This document shows, in pieces, positions 42,066 through 51,251 of a stretch of DNA of 64,000 nucleotides (position 1 is its first letter; each line of letters starts with the position of its first letter). This stretch comes from Mycolicibacterium madagascariense (lineage in GTDB: Bacteria > Actinomycetota > Actinomycetes > Mycobacteriales > Mycobacteriaceae): the NCBI RefSeq assembly GCF_010729665.1, contig NZ_AP022610.1:1674001-1738000 (forward strand), in the 5' to 3' direction. The notes under the pieces are model-generated. The model ran no database searches. It saw only the letters and a list, made by a program, of their open reading frames with translations, and was not told the origin of the DNA. The translations under genes and the position numbers were made by a program.

Positions 42066-43570
42066 GTGCCGCCTCCTGCAATGGTTTTGGCGAGTTCGGA
42101 CCTCGCGACCTTGCCCAGTCCGGTCATCGGGAACTCGTCGACGACGACCAACCGCTCCGGCCACTTCTGCTTCATCAGCCCGCGTTCGTCGAGGAACGCG
42201 CAGACCTCGTCGAGCGTGACGTCGCGGTGCCGGGGTGACCGTCGCACGACCGCGCACACCAATTCGCCGCGCACCTCGTCCGGTTGGCCGACGACGGCGA
42301 TCTCGTCGATGAGGGGGTGGGCCAGCAGTTCGTTCTCGATCTCGTCGGGCGCGATGTTCTCACCCTTGCGGATGATGAGGTCCTTCGTGCGACCCGTGAC
42401 GACGATCCGCCCGTCGGGCCGGAGGTAGCCGCGGTCCCCGCTGCGAAACCAGCCGTCCTCGGTCCTGGCGGCCTCCCACTGGGCCCGGTCCAGATACCCC
42501 GGGGTGAGATTGCCGCCCCGCAACTCGATCTCGCCGGTCGCACTGATGCGAACGTCGGAGCCCGGGATGGGGCGACCGGTGCTGTTGGCCAACTGCTCCT
42601 CGGTGTCTGCGGCCTCACTGACGCAGATCATGGGTGCCTCGGTCATGCCATAGGCGTGCACGACCGGGATCTTCAGGTGTTCGCGCACCTGCCGGTGCAC
42701 CTCGGGCGGGCACGCCGCGCCGCCGCCGATCAGCATGCGCAGTGTGGGCACCAGCAGTTCGTCTGTCGCCGTGGACATTTGAGCGGACACCAGCATCTGG
42801 TAGAACGCCGTACTGGCGCCGGTCACGGTGACGCGGTGCTCGGCGAGCAGCCGGGGCAGCTCGTCGGCGGTCACCTTCGGAACCAGGAGCACAGGGAAGT
42901 CGCCGAGCAGCGCGGCGGCCAGGTACACCATTCCGCCGACGTGGGCGATCGGGAACGCGATCGTGCCGACTTCCTCGGGGTGCCAGCCCAACCCGACGTG
43001 CGCGACGTATCCGCGCGAGGCGCTCAGCAGGCTGACGTCGGTGTGTCGGACCCCCTTGGGAGTGCCCATGGTCCCCGAGGTGAAGTACACCCAACTGGGT
43101 TCGTGGGCATCGAGCGGACCGCTGAGTTCGGGATGTGGTGATCGCATCGAGACTTCGAGGCGCTCGACGAGGTCGTCGGGGACCACGACGGTGCGGATGC
43201 CCGCCGGGGCGTTGGCGGCGGTCGACACGTCGACGAGCAGCAGGTCCGCGCCAGCGACGTCGAGGGTGACGTGCACCTCCCGCGCCCGGTAGAGGTGCAG
43301 CACCGGCGCCTGGACGACGGGTGCGCGGGCCAGAGCCAACATCAGCAGCGCCGCGTTGACCGTCGACGGCAACTGCCAGGCGACGGTCATGCCCGGTCGC
43401 ACGCCCGCCTCCCACAGCCAGCGCGTGGCGGCGGAGGAGAGCGCGGCGACCTCGCACGTCGTCAGCGCCGCTCCCGTGACGTCGAGCAGCAGGGGGCGGT
43501 CCGGTCGCGTGTCGGCGCACTCGTCCAGCAGCTCGGCGATCGTGCCTGCCGTCACCGCATCTCCCGTCAT
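42062..43570 (-). CDS. Acyl-CoA synthetase / CoA ligase
   Basis: A 502-residue ANL ligase: YFTSGTMGTPKGVRHTDV (P-loop, ~162-179), YGMTEAPM (A5), SGDRGYLRPDG (A7), GRTKDLIIRKGENIAPDEIE (A8) and GLGKVAR with the terminal Lys. It is the first gene of the long operon running down to 37035, behind an AAACATTTA box at 43586. It probably starts a branch by activating the free acid before the dehydrogenase pair. Confidence 0.93.
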   Translation of the reverse strand: MTGDAVTAGTIAELLDECADTRPDRPLLLDVTGAALTTCEVAALSSAATRWLWEAGVRPGMTVAWQLPSTVNAALLMLALARAPVVQAPVLHLYRAREVHVTLDVAGADLLLVDVSTAANAPAGIRTVVVPDDLVERLEVSMRSPHPELSGPLDAHEPSWVYFTSGTMGTPKGVRHTDVSLLSASRGYVAHVGLGWHPEEVGTIAFPIAHVGGMVYLAAALLGDFPVLLVPKVTADELPRLLAEHRVTVTGASTAFYQMLVSAQMSTATDELLVPTLRMLIGGGAACPPEVHRQVREHLKIPVVHAYGMTEAPMICVSEAADTEEQLANSTGRPIPGSDVRISATGEIELRGGNLTPGYLDRAQWEAARTEDGWFRSGDRGYLRPDGRIVVTGRTKDLIIRKGENIAPDEIENELLAHPLIDEIAVVGQPDEVRGELVCAVVRRSPRHRDVTLDEVCAFLDERGLMKQKWPERLVVVDEFPMTGLGKVARSELAKTIAGGGT

Positions 43571-43585
43571 ACGCTCTTAAGTTCT

Positions 43586-43594
43586 AAACATTTA
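43586..43594 (+). promoter_or_regulatory. AAACATTTA box upstream of CoA-ligase operon
   Basis: Matches the AAAYAGTTA family at 8 of 9 positions, set in an AT-rich stretch (43579-43604) 15 bp upstream of the ligase start. Confidence 0.45.
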
Positions 43595-43646
43595 ACCAAT
43601 TAGATGGCGCGCGCTCCAACTTTTGCCGCAGTCGGGCTGCGCGGTC

Positions 43647-44867
43647 TCAGTTCATCCGTCGGCCGGGAGTGAATCGGACCTTCAGTGCGCGCACGGCATA
43701 GACCTCGCCGGCGTCGTCGAACAGCTGGGGTTCCTCCGCCAGTTCGAAGTCGGGCAGTCGTCGCAGGATCTGGGTCAGCATGACGTCGAACATCATCTTG
43801 GCGTAGTGCGAACCGAGGCAGCGGTGCATGCCGACGCCGAAGGCCATCTGCTTCTTGGCATTGGCACGCGCGAGGTCCAACTGGTCGGGGTTCTCGAACA
43901 CCGCGGGGTCACGGTTGGCCGCCGCCCACATCAGAATCGCCCGGTCACCCCGACACAGCGGCTGACCGTGGAATTCGGCGTCCCGCGCGACCGTTCGTGC
44001 CAGTCCGAGAGTCGGCGTGTAGAGCCGCAGCAGTTCGTCGGTACCCTTCTTGATCAGGCCCGGGTCGGCGATGAATTGCTCACGTAGGGCGCGGTCTTCG
44101 CACAGTCGCCGCAGCACGTTGCCGGTGAAGCCACTGGTGGTGTCCATCCCGCCGAGCATCATCAACACGGTGTACATCGTGATTTGACCGTCATCGAGCG
44201 GCGTGCCGTTCAGGGTGCCCCGCAGGATGTCGCTGAACAGGTCGTCGCCGAGCCCGTCGGCGCGACGCCGCTCCATGTGCTTGACGATCTCGCCGAACAT
44301 CTCCATGCCCGCGACTCCGGCCTTCTCCGGATCGTGGGCGCGGTCGTGCACCGTACTGTGCACCCACCGCACCCAGTCCATGTGCCGCGACTCGTCGAAG
44401 TCGAGCAGGCGCAGAATCAGGCGGGCGGGCAGGGGTGTGGTCAGTTCACCGACCAGATCGCACTCACCGCGCTCGATGAAGGCGTCGATCGCCTCGTTGG
44501 TCATCTCGATCGCGGCCTCGCGGAACCGCTCCGCCGAACCTGGTGAGAAACGCTTGAGCGTGACCTCGCGCAATTCCTGGGTCTCCGGTGGATCCGACTC
44601 GATCGGCAGGATCGGCAGTGGCATCTCGCTGGCGGGTACGCCGACCGACGGGAAGGAGTTGAAGAGCGCGTCGTCGCGTGCGGCGTCGAACACCGAGGCG
44701 TAGTCGACGAGCGCCCAGAAGCCCTCATAGTGATCGGAATACGCCACCGGACAACCCGATTCACGCATGCTCCGGAAGCGGGCGTGAGGATCCTCGCGAA
44801 ACGCCGGTGAGTGGTGGTCGAGGTCCACCTCGGCACGTGGTCGTGAGTCGGCGTGAACGTCGGTCAT
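43647..44867 (-). CDS. Cytochrome P450
   Basis: A 406-residue P450: I-helix GGMDTT (239-244), ExxR (Glu278-Arg281) and haem loop MAFGVGMHRCLG with Cys350. It would hydroxylate the substrate or an intermediate, requiring ferredoxin and reductase supplied elsewhere. ATG 44867 follows GGGGAGC. It lies 22 nt downstream of the thiolase-like gene, in an operon starting at 46044. It shares little beyond family motifs with the P450 at 8974, so the two are probably different families. Confidence 0.95.
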   Translation of the reverse strand: MTDVHADSRPRAEVDLDHHSPAFREDPHARFRSMRESGCPVAYSDHYEGFWALVDYASVFDAARDDALFNSFPSVGVPASEMPLPILPIESDPPETQELREVTLKRFSPGSAERFREAAIEMTNEAIDAFIERGECDLVGELTTPLPARLILRLLDFDESRHMDWVRWVHSTVHDRAHDPEKAGVAGMEMFGEIVKHMERRRADGLGDDLFSDILRGTLNGTPLDDGQITMYTVLMMLGGMDTTSGFTGNVLRRLCEDRALREQFIADPGLIKKGTDELLRLYTPTLGLARTVARDAEFHGQPLCRGDRAILMWAAANRDPAVFENPDQLDLARANAKKQMAFGVGMHRCLGSHYAKMMFDVMLTQILRRLPDFELAEEPQLFDDAGEVYAVRALKVRFTPGRRMN

Positions 44868-44889
44868 CGGTGGTGCTCCCCTCGTCGGC

Positions 44890-46044
44890 CTATCTCGAAA
44901 GAATGGCGACCGCGGCCGTGCCCGGCGCCCCGTAGAGCTGGGCGAGCCCAACCCGCGGATCGTTGGGTACCTGGCGGTCACCTGCGGTACCCCGAAGTTG
45001 TTGTACGAGTTCGTAGACCTGGCGAAGGCCGGAGGCGCCGACCGGCTCGCCGTTGGCCAGCAGTCCGCCATCGGTGTTGACCGGGAGCCGGCCGCCGATC
45101 GTGGTCACGCCGTCGGCGAGGAGGGCCTCCTGCTCGCCGTCCTTGCACAGGCCGGTTTCGGCCATGTGGATGATCTCCGAACCCGAGTCGGTGTCCTGCA
45201 GCTGCGCGACGTCGACGTCCTCGGGTCCGATCCCGGCCATCTCGTAGGCGGCATGGGCGGCCTGCGCCGTCGTCCCCGGCACGATGGGCAGCTCGATCGA
45301 GGTGCGCAACAGCTCGTAGGCACCCTCCTGTCGGGAGCGCAACGCGGTGGCGCGCAGGTAGATCGGACGGTCGGTGTACTGCGTGGCCTTGTCCGCGCGG
45401 CACACCACCACGGCGGCCGCGCCCTCATTGGGGTTGCAGTACATGAATTGGCGCAGTGGAGCATTCACCAACGGAGAGCTCAGGATGGCCTCGACGCTCA
45501 TCGGCTTGCGCCGCCAGGCGTGGGGCGCCAGGGCTCCGTTGTCGAAGTTCTTGGCGGCCACGCGGGCGAGGGTCTCCTCGCTGATGCCGTGATCGTGCAT
45601 GTAGCGCATGATCTTGGTGCCGAAGTAGTGGGTCGTCAGGAACATGCCTTGATCGCCGTACCACTGGGGCAACCCCGATACCGAGGGGTCCGCGCCGAAG
45701 GCGCCGCGGGGATGCTTGTCCAGCCCCACGCCCACCGCGATGTCCGCCTCGCCCAACTGGACGTCGCGCGCCGCCAGCGTGAGCAGCGAGTTGCCGGTCG
45801 CGCACCCGCTGAGCGTCGCCCTGGCGGGAATCCCGGTCATGCCCGCGAGCCCGGTCACGGCCTCGGGGTTGGACACCTCGAGAGAACCGGCGTACAGGCT
45901 GCCGACGGCAGACCACTGCACCCCGGCGTCGCGCAGCGCGCGACTGATGGCGACCGCGCCCATCTCCAGCGCCGATCTGTCCTCGTAACGCCCGAAAGGA
46001 TGGAGTCCGACGCCGATGATGGCGATGTCGGGCGCGCTGCTCAT
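44890..46044 (-). CDS. Thiolase-like lipid-transfer protein with altered GHP loop
   Basis: A 384-residue thiolase-superfamily protein. The nucleophile loop is intact (SGCATGNS, Cys81), as is CNPNEGAAAV, but the HDCF-type segment reads QDTDSGSEI and the GHP loop is GGLLANGEPVGASG, with Glu for His near residue 333. Classical thiolase chemistry needs that His, so it may act as an acyl-transferase or aldolase variant, or be specialised. ATG 46044 is divergent from the CoA ligase at 46177. It is operonic with the P450 downstream. Confidence 0.85.
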   Translation of the reverse strand: MSSAPDIAIIGVGLHPFGRYEDRSALEMGAVAISRALRDAGVQWSAVGSLYAGSLEVSNPEAVTGLAGMTGIPARATLSGCATGNSLLTLAARDVQLGEADIAVGVGLDKHPRGAFGADPSVSGLPQWYGDQGMFLTTHYFGTKIMRYMHDHGISEETLARVAAKNFDNGALAPHAWRRKPMSVEAILSSPLVNAPLRQFMYCNPNEGAAAVVVCRADKATQYTDRPIYLRATALRSRQEGAYELLRTSIELPIVPGTTAQAAHAAYEMAGIGPEDVDVAQLQDTDSGSEIIHMAETGLCKDGEQEALLADGVTTIGGRLPVNTDGGLLANGEPVGASGLRQVYELVQQLRGTAGDRQVPNDPRVGLAQLYGAPGTAAVAILSR

Positions 46045-46093
46045 GGGGTTCCCTCCGGACTGCTCCGCGTTGACGACGATGTCTCTAAGCCTA

Positions 46094-46102
46094 TAACTAT
46101 AT
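46094..46102 (-). promoter_or_regulatory. ATATAGTTA box in divergent promoter
   Basis: On the minus strand ATATAGTTA matches AAAYAGTTA at 8 of 9 positions. It lies in an AT-rich patch between the thiolase (46044) and CoA ligase (46177) starts. It could also be part of a -10 element. Confidence 0.4.
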
Positions 46103-46176
46103 ATCTGATTCGATGGCGTGACGCTAGAATCATCGGGCGCCCGAGACGGCGCCGTCGCAATGAAGGCTGAGGACCC

Positions 46177-47673
46177 TTGAGTATTTCGCTACTGCTGGAG
46201 ATGGCTGAGTCCGGCGACCCCGATCGCGTGGCGGTGGTCGACGGTGATCGACGGTTCACCACGAGCGAGCTCAGCGGCCTGGCCGACGGGGGAGCGGGCG
46301 TGATCGCGGCCTCGGGCGCCCAGCACGTCGTCTACGTCGGCGCGGGCGGCGTGATGCAGCCGCTGCTGATCTTCGCCGCGGCGCGTGCCGCCAAGCCCTA
46401 CACGCCCATCAACTACCGCCTCAGCGCGGAGGCCATTCGAGAACTGGTGGACCGGCTGCCCGATCCGTTCGTGATCGTCGACGATCGCTACCGCGACATG
46501 GTGGCGAGCGACGATCGGCTGCAGACGTCGGAGCAGTTCCTGGCCGCCGCACGGACGGCAGAACCGGTCGTCGAGTTCGCCGATCCCGACGACGTCGCGA
46601 TCGTCCTGTTCACCTCGGGCACCACGTCCAAGCCCAAGGCGGTCGAGCTGTCGCACGGCAACCTCACCAGCTACATCACCGGCACCGTCGAGTATGGCGC
46701 GGCCGACCCCGATGACGCGGCGCTGATCTGTGTTCCGCCCTACCACATCGCCGGGGTCAACGCCGCGATGTCCAATCTGTACGCCGGCCGAAAGATGGTG
46801 TACCTGACCAACTTCGACCCCGGCGAATGGGTGCGGCTGGTCGCCAGCGAGAAGGTGACGACGGCGACCGTCGTGCCCACCATGCTCGACCGCATCGTCC
46901 GTGCGCTGGAGCGGGAGCCGACGGCCCTGCCGTCACTGCGCAACCTGGCGTACGGCGGCTCGAAGGTTGGTCTACCGCTGGTGCGCAAAGCGCTGGAACT
47001 CCTGCCCGAGGTGGGATTCGTCAACGCCTACGGCCTGACGGAGACCAGTTCCACGATTGCGGTGCTGACACCCGAGGACCATCGCACCGCGCACGGGAAT
47101 GAGGACGCCACCATCGCCCGGCGGCTGGGCTCAGTCGGTCAGACCGTGCCCGGCATCGAAGTCGAGGTCCGCGACGACACCGGTGCCGTGCTCGGCCCCG
47201 GTCAGCCGGGCGAACTCTTCGTGCGCGGAGAGCAGGTGTCCGGCAAGTACACCGGCGTCGGATCGGTGCTCGACGAGCACGGGTGGTTCCCGACGAAGGA
47301 CATCGCGATGCTCGACGAGGAGGGCTATCTGTTCATCACCGGGCGTTCGGATGACACCATCATCCGCGGCGGTGAGAACATCGCCCCCGCCGAGCTCGAA
47401 GACGTCCTCGTCGAGCATCCGCACGTTCACGAGGTTGCCGTGGTCGGAGTTCCGGATCCGCAGTGGGGCCAGGCGATCGTCGCCGTCGTCGTTCCCGCCG
47501 AAGGCGTCGAGCCCGATGCCGACGAGTTGCGCGAGTACGTCCGCACGCTGCTGCGCGGATCCCGTACGCCGGACCGGGTCGTGTTTCGCGACGAGTTGCC
47601 CACCAATGCGACCGGTAAGCTCCTCCGGCGCGACATCATCGCCAGCCTGCACGACGCACGTGCCGAGAAGTAA
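46177..47673 (+). CDS. Acyl-CoA synthetase / CoA ligase
   Basis: A 498-residue ANL ligase: LFTSGTTSKPKAVELSHGN (P-loop, ~146-164), YGLTETSS (A5), KDIAMLDEEG in the A7 region, GRSDDTIIRGGENIAPAELE (A8) and TGKLLRRD with the terminal Lys. The start is TTG 46177 with GAGGA about 6 nt upstream. A small conserved-looking protein follows after 11 nt. It activates a carboxylate; the substrate is not inferable. Confidence 0.92.
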   Translation: MSISLLLEMAESGDPDRVAVVDGDRRFTTSELSGLADGGAGVIAASGAQHVVYVGAGGVMQPLLIFAAARAAKPYTPINYRLSAEAIRELVDRLPDPFVIVDDRYRDMVASDDRLQTSEQFLAAARTAEPVVEFADPDDVAIVLFTSGTTSKPKAVELSHGNLTSYITGTVEYGAADPDDAALICVPPYHIAGVNAAMSNLYAGRKMVYLTNFDPGEWVRLVASEKVTTATVVPTMLDRIVRALEREPTALPSLRNLAYGGSKVGLPLVRKALELLPEVGFVNAYGLTETSSTIAVLTPEDHRTAHGNEDATIARRLGSVGQTVPGIEVEVRDDTGAVLGPGQPGELFVRGEQVSGKYTGVGSVLDEHGWFPTKDIAMLDEEGYLFITGRSDDTIIRGGENIAPAELEDVLVEHPHVHEVAVVGVPDPQWGQAIVAVVVPAEGVEPDADELREYVRTLLRGSRTPDRVVFRDELPTNATGKLLRRDIIASLHDARAEK

Positions 47674-47684
47674 AGGAACACAGC

Positions 47685-47987
47685 ATGATCAAGAACGGCA
47701 CGCGACTCCGCAGCCAGGTCTGCGACACCCAGATCATCGTCGTCAAAGCCGCCGCCAGCCTCGACGACCTTCGCTGTGGCGGGCAGCCGATGCTGGCGCT
47801 CGACGCCGACCGGCCCGAGGGATTGACCCCCGACGCGAATTTCGCCGATGGCACGACGATGGGCAAGCGCTACGTCGACGACGGTGACGCCGAAGTCCTC
47901 GTCACGAAGGCGGGGGCCGGTTCCCTCAGCGTGGGCACCACGCCGTTGGTGATCAAGGAAGCCAAGCCACTGCCTGCCAGCGACTGA
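47685..47987 (+). CDS. Small hypothetical protein linked to CoA ligase
   Basis: 100 residues, no function recognised. It has two cysteines (Cys13 and Cys31, the latter in DDLRCGGQPM), a Gly-rich middle (DGTTMGKRYVDDGDAEVLVTKAG) and a predicted mostly beta structure, with no signal peptide or membrane segment. ATG 47685 follows AAAGGAAC, 11 nt after the ligase stop, so the two are co-transcribed. My impression is that similar small proteins accompany actinobacterial ligases, which I cannot verify here. It ends 3 nt from the convergent ligase. Confidence 0.75.
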   Translation: MIKNGTRLRSQVCDTQIIVVKAAASLDDLRCGGQPMLALDADRPEGLTPDANFADGTTMGKRYVDDGDAEVLVTKAGAGSLSVGTTPLVIKEAKPLPASD

Positions 47988-47990
47988 TGG

Positions 47991-49619
47991 TCAGTCCGGC
48001 TCGACGAGAGCCTGGAGCTCTCGGCGGACGATCTTTCCGGTGCTGCCGCGCGGGAGTTCGTCGAGCACCGTAATGGTCCTTGGCACCTTGTAGTTCGCGA
48101 GGTTCCTCCGGACGTGAGCCTTGAGGTCTTCGGGCGTCGCGGCCGCACCGTCGGCGAGGACGACGAACGCGACCAGCCGTTGCCCGTACTGCGCGTCGTC
48201 GACGCCGAGCACCGCGGCTTCGTGGACGTCGGCGTGCCCCGACAGCGCCTTCTCCACCTCGATGGGGTAGACGTTCTCGCCCCCGGAGACGATCATCTCG
48301 TCGTCGCGGCCCACGACGAACAGGCGGCCCGCATCGTCGAGATGGCCGACGTCGCCGGAGGACATGAAACCGTCCCGAAAGTCCTTGGTGGCGCCCGAGG
48401 TATAGCCGTCGAACTGGGTGGAATTGCGAACGTAGATGGTGCCCGTCTCGCCGGCGGGCAGATCCTGGAAGTCGGGGCCGAGGATGCGAATCTCGGTGCC
48501 GGTTGCGGGGGTGCCCGCAGTGTCCGGGGCGGCGCGGAGGTCCGCTGGCGTCGCGGTGGCGATCATGCCCGCCTCGGTGGCGTTGTAGTTGTTGTAGATG
48601 ACGTCGCCGAACTGGTCCATGAACGCGATGACCACGTCGGGGCGCATCCGTGAACCGGAGGCGGCGGCGAATCGCAGAGAGCGGCAGCTGTATCGGGCGC
48701 GCACGTCGTCGGGGAGTTCGACGATGCGGTCGAACATGACGGGCACGACGCACAACCCCGTGGCTTGGTGCTCGTCGACGAGGGCGAGGGTGGCCTCTGG
48801 GTCGAACCGGCGGCGGGTGACGACGGTGCACGCCATCAGGGCGGCGAAGGCCAGCTGACCGAACCCCCACGCGTGGAACATCGGGGCCACGATGACGACG
48901 ACCTCCTCTGCGCGCCAGGGGGTCCGGTCGAGGATCGACACGAGGGCGTCGGGACCGCCGCCGGAATGCTTGGCCCCCTTGGGTGATCCCGTGGTACCCG
49001 AGGTCAGCAGAACGAGCTTCGACTGGCGGTCGGTCGGTGACGGGCGCTGGCCGGCGTGCCCGCTGATGAGGCCGTCGACCGTGACGGCGTGCGCGCCGGG
49101 CTCGTCCGTCCAGGCGACGATGCGCGCGGCGTTGGGCCGCTCCGAAAGAGCTTCGGAGATCGAGGGTGTGAACTCCTCGTCGAAGATGACGGCGTCGACC
49201 TCCTCGCGCGCCACCACTTCCGCCAGGGCGGGCCCGGCGAAGGACGTGTTGAGGAGCAGGACGTCGGCGCCGATCCGGTTCGCCGCGACGAGGGATTGCA
49301 CGAACCCGCGGTGGTTGCGCGCCATGATGCCGACCACTCGCGGCGCGCCTGCGGGCAGGTCCTGTAGTGCCGCGGCCAGCGCGTTACTCTGCTCGTCGAG
49401 CTCCCGCCACGTCAGTGTGCCGCGCTCGTCGATCAACCCCGGACGGTCCGGGCACCGTTGCGCGCTGATGGCGAATCCCGTAGCGGCAGAGACACCTTCG
49501 CGTCGCACGGCGCGCCCCATCCGCAGATATCTATCGGGTCGCATCGGTGCGATGAGCCCTGCGCTCACCAGCGTTCCGAGAAGTCCCGCGGTCGTCCTGA
49601 CGCGATCGGCGATACCCAC
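47991..49619 (-). CDS. Long-chain acyl-CoA synthetase (FadD family)
   Basis: A 542-residue ANL ligase with an N-terminal extension (MGIADRVRTTAGLLGTLVSAG; partly hydrophobic). P-loop LTSGTTGSPKGAKHSGGG, YNATEAG (A5), SGDVGHLDDAG (A7), GRDDEMIVSGGENVYPIEVE (A8) and STGKIVRR with the terminal Lys are all present. It is similar in build to mycobacterial FadD12/FadD2-like ligases. GTG 49619 lies 4 nt after a small upstream reading frame. It is divergent from the WS/DGAT gene, suggesting a lipid-storage link. Confidence 0.92.
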   Translation of the reverse strand: MGIADRVRTTAGLLGTLVSAGLIAPMRPDRYLRMGRAVRREGVSAATGFAISAQRCPDRPGLIDERGTLTWRELDEQSNALAAALQDLPAGAPRVVGIMARNHRGFVQSLVAANRIGADVLLLNTSFAGPALAEVVAREEVDAVIFDEEFTPSISEALSERPNAARIVAWTDEPGAHAVTVDGLISGHAGQRPSPTDRQSKLVLLTSGTTGSPKGAKHSGGGPDALVSILDRTPWRAEEVVVIVAPMFHAWGFGQLAFAALMACTVVTRRRFDPEATLALVDEHQATGLCVVPVMFDRIVELPDDVRARYSCRSLRFAAASGSRMRPDVVIAFMDQFGDVIYNNYNATEAGMIATATPADLRAAPDTAGTPATGTEIRILGPDFQDLPAGETGTIYVRNSTQFDGYTSGATKDFRDGFMSSGDVGHLDDAGRLFVVGRDDEMIVSGGENVYPIEVEKALSGHADVHEAAVLGVDDAQYGQRLVAFVVLADGAAATPEDLKAHVRRNLANYKVPRTITVLDELPRGSTGKIVRRELQALVEPD

Positions 49620-49623
49620 GGGC

Positions 49624-49752
49624 TCAACCCCGCCCGCGGACCTGCGCGCGGTGCCGGCCCTCGATCACCGGTCGGATGATGCCCCTCAACCGTTCGGTGA
49701 GTACGGGGTCCCACGTGGCGATGACCGACGAGTCCCTGTCAGACGGGGTCAC
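49624..49752 (-). CDS. Small ORF (42 aa), possibly remnant of an acyltransferase
   Basis: GTG 49752 is preceded by a clear GGAGG at 5 nt and opens a 42-codon frame ending 4 nt before the FadD start. The peptide contains WDPVLTERLRGIIRPVIEG and then RAQVRGRG. That pattern resembles the N-terminal start of PlsC-like acyltransferases, which continue with a long catalytic domain absent here. It may be a truncated remnant or a leader peptide coupling translation to the ligase. Function unknown. Confidence 0.55.
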   Translation of the reverse strand: MTPSDRDSSVIATWDPVLTERLRGIIRPVIEGRHRAQVRGRG

Positions 49753-49777
49753 TCGGGCCTCCTGCCCTCGATATCGA

Positions 49778-49794
49778 TAGATGTTTAGATGTTA
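49778..49794 (-). promoter_or_regulatory. Tandem TAGATGTT boxes in divergent promoter
   Basis: TAGATGTT occurs twice in a row on the plus strand (49778-49785 and 49786-49793). On the minus strand the first reads AAACATCTA, 7 of 9 to the AAAYAGTTA pattern. It lies between the small ORF/FadD (minus) and WS/DGAT (plus) starts. Confidence 0.4.
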
Positions 49795-49853
49795 CCCACG
49801 CCACAGGGCGGGTACTCCCGTACCTACGGGTGGAGCTGGGGTCGGGAGGAATT

Positions 49854-51251
49854 GTGAAGCGACTGGGCGGCTGGGACGCGGTCCTGCTCTACAACGAGAC
49901 GCCCAACCTGCACCAGCACACCGTGAAGATCGCCGTCGTGGATGCATCGGAATGCGACGACTTCGGGTTCGACCGATTCCGCCAGACGCTCGCGCGACGA
50001 CTGCACCTGCTCGAGCCGCTGAGGTACCGCCTCGTCACCATTCCCGGTCGCCTCCATCGTGAGATGTGGTTGGAGAACTGCGACGTCGATCTCGACTATC
50101 ACCTCCGTCGCCTGCAGGTGGGCCCGCCCGGTGGGCGGCGCGAGCTGGACGACGCGATCGGAGCCGTTGCCAGCATTCCGCTCGACCGCAGCCGTCCGCT
50201 GTGGGAGTTCCACTTCGTGGAGGGTATGGCGGACAACAGATTCGCCATCATCGGGAAGGTTCACCACGCACTCGCCGATGGGGTCGCCTCGGCCAATCTG
50301 ATGGCGCTCGGTTTGGATCTGCCGAATGCTCCGCAGTCCGAGCGCGACGACTACTCCGCAGATCCCACCCCGTCGCAGGCTCGACTCGTCGGGTCGGCGC
50401 TGCGTGACCACGTCGACCACCTCGTGGAACTGCCGCGACTGGTGTGGGACACCGCGGCCGGAATACGCCGGGTGCGCCGAAAGTCGCGGTCGGCAACCGG
50501 ATTGGCCCGTAACTTCCATCCGCCTCGGACGTTTCTCAACCACGTGGTCGCGCCCGGTCGCACCTTCGCCAGCGTCACGCTCCCGCTCGCCGACGTGAAG
50601 AGCATCGGCAAACGACTCGGGGTCACCATCAACGACATGGTGCTCGCCGTCACTACCGGGGCGCTTCGTTCGCTGCTGATGACGTACGACGGCCAGGCCG
50701 AGGAGCCCCTACTGTGCGGAGTCCCGATGAGCATCGACGCCTCGCCGGACCGGATCTCGGGCAACGAGCTGGGGACGGTCGTGGTGTCGCTGCCCGTTCA
50801 GGTCGACGATCCGCTCGAGTGGGTGCGGCTGGCGCGCATCGGGGCGACGATCGGCAAGGAGAACGCCACGCTGCTCGGTCCCGAGCTCGTCAGCCGATGG
50901 TCGAGCTATGCCCCACCGACGTTGACGGAGTGGATGTTTCGGCGCATCGGCACCGGTGAGTCGCCCAACAAACTGATCAACGTGCCGGTGTCCAACGTGC
51001 CGGGACCGCGCGAGCCGGGTCGGATCGCGGGGGCGCCCGTCACCGAGATCCTCTCCGTCGGGCCCCTCACCTTCGGGGTCGGGGTGAACATCACCGTCTG
51101 GAGTTACGTCGACCAGCTCAACGTCTCGGTGTTGGCCGACGACGCCACGTTCGACGATCCCCACGAGGTCACCGACGCGATGGTCGACGCCTTCGCGCTC
51201 ATCCGGCACGCGGCCTCGACCGCGCGAGCAGACGCAAATACGCCGAAATAG
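49854..51251 (+). CDS. WS/DGAT wax-ester synthase / diacylglycerol acyltransferase
   Basis: A 465-residue WS/DGAT-family acyltransferase. The catalytic HHxxxDG motif is His137-His138-Ala-Leu-Ala-Asp142-Gly143, and the C-terminal half has PVSNVPGP and a GPLTFGVGVNIT segment typical of the family. It transfers an acyl group from acyl-CoA to diacylglycerol or an alcohol, forming storage lipid at the membrane/lipid-body interface. GTG 49854 follows GGGAGGA and gives the usual MKRL-GWD start; GTG 49830 is an alternative. The last codons lie inside a terminator hairpin. Confidence 0.95.
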   Translation: MKRLGGWDAVLLYNETPNLHQHTVKIAVVDASECDDFGFDRFRQTLARRLHLLEPLRYRLVTIPGRLHREMWLENCDVDLDYHLRRLQVGPPGGRRELDDAIGAVASIPLDRSRPLWEFHFVEGMADNRFAIIGKVHHALADGVASANLMALGLDLPNAPQSERDDYSADPTPSQARLVGSALRDHVDHLVELPRLVWDTAAGIRRVRRKSRSATGLARNFHPPRTFLNHVVAPGRTFASVTLPLADVKSIGKRLGVTINDMVLAVTTGALRSLLMTYDGQAEEPLLCGVPMSIDASPDRISGNELGTVVVSLPVQVDDPLEWVRLARIGATIGKENATLLGPELVSRWSSYAPPTLTEWMFRRIGTGESPNKLINVPVSNVPGPREPGRIAGAPVTEILSVGPLTFGVGVNITVWSYVDQLNVSVLADDATFDDPHEVTDAMVDAFALIRHAASTARADANTPK

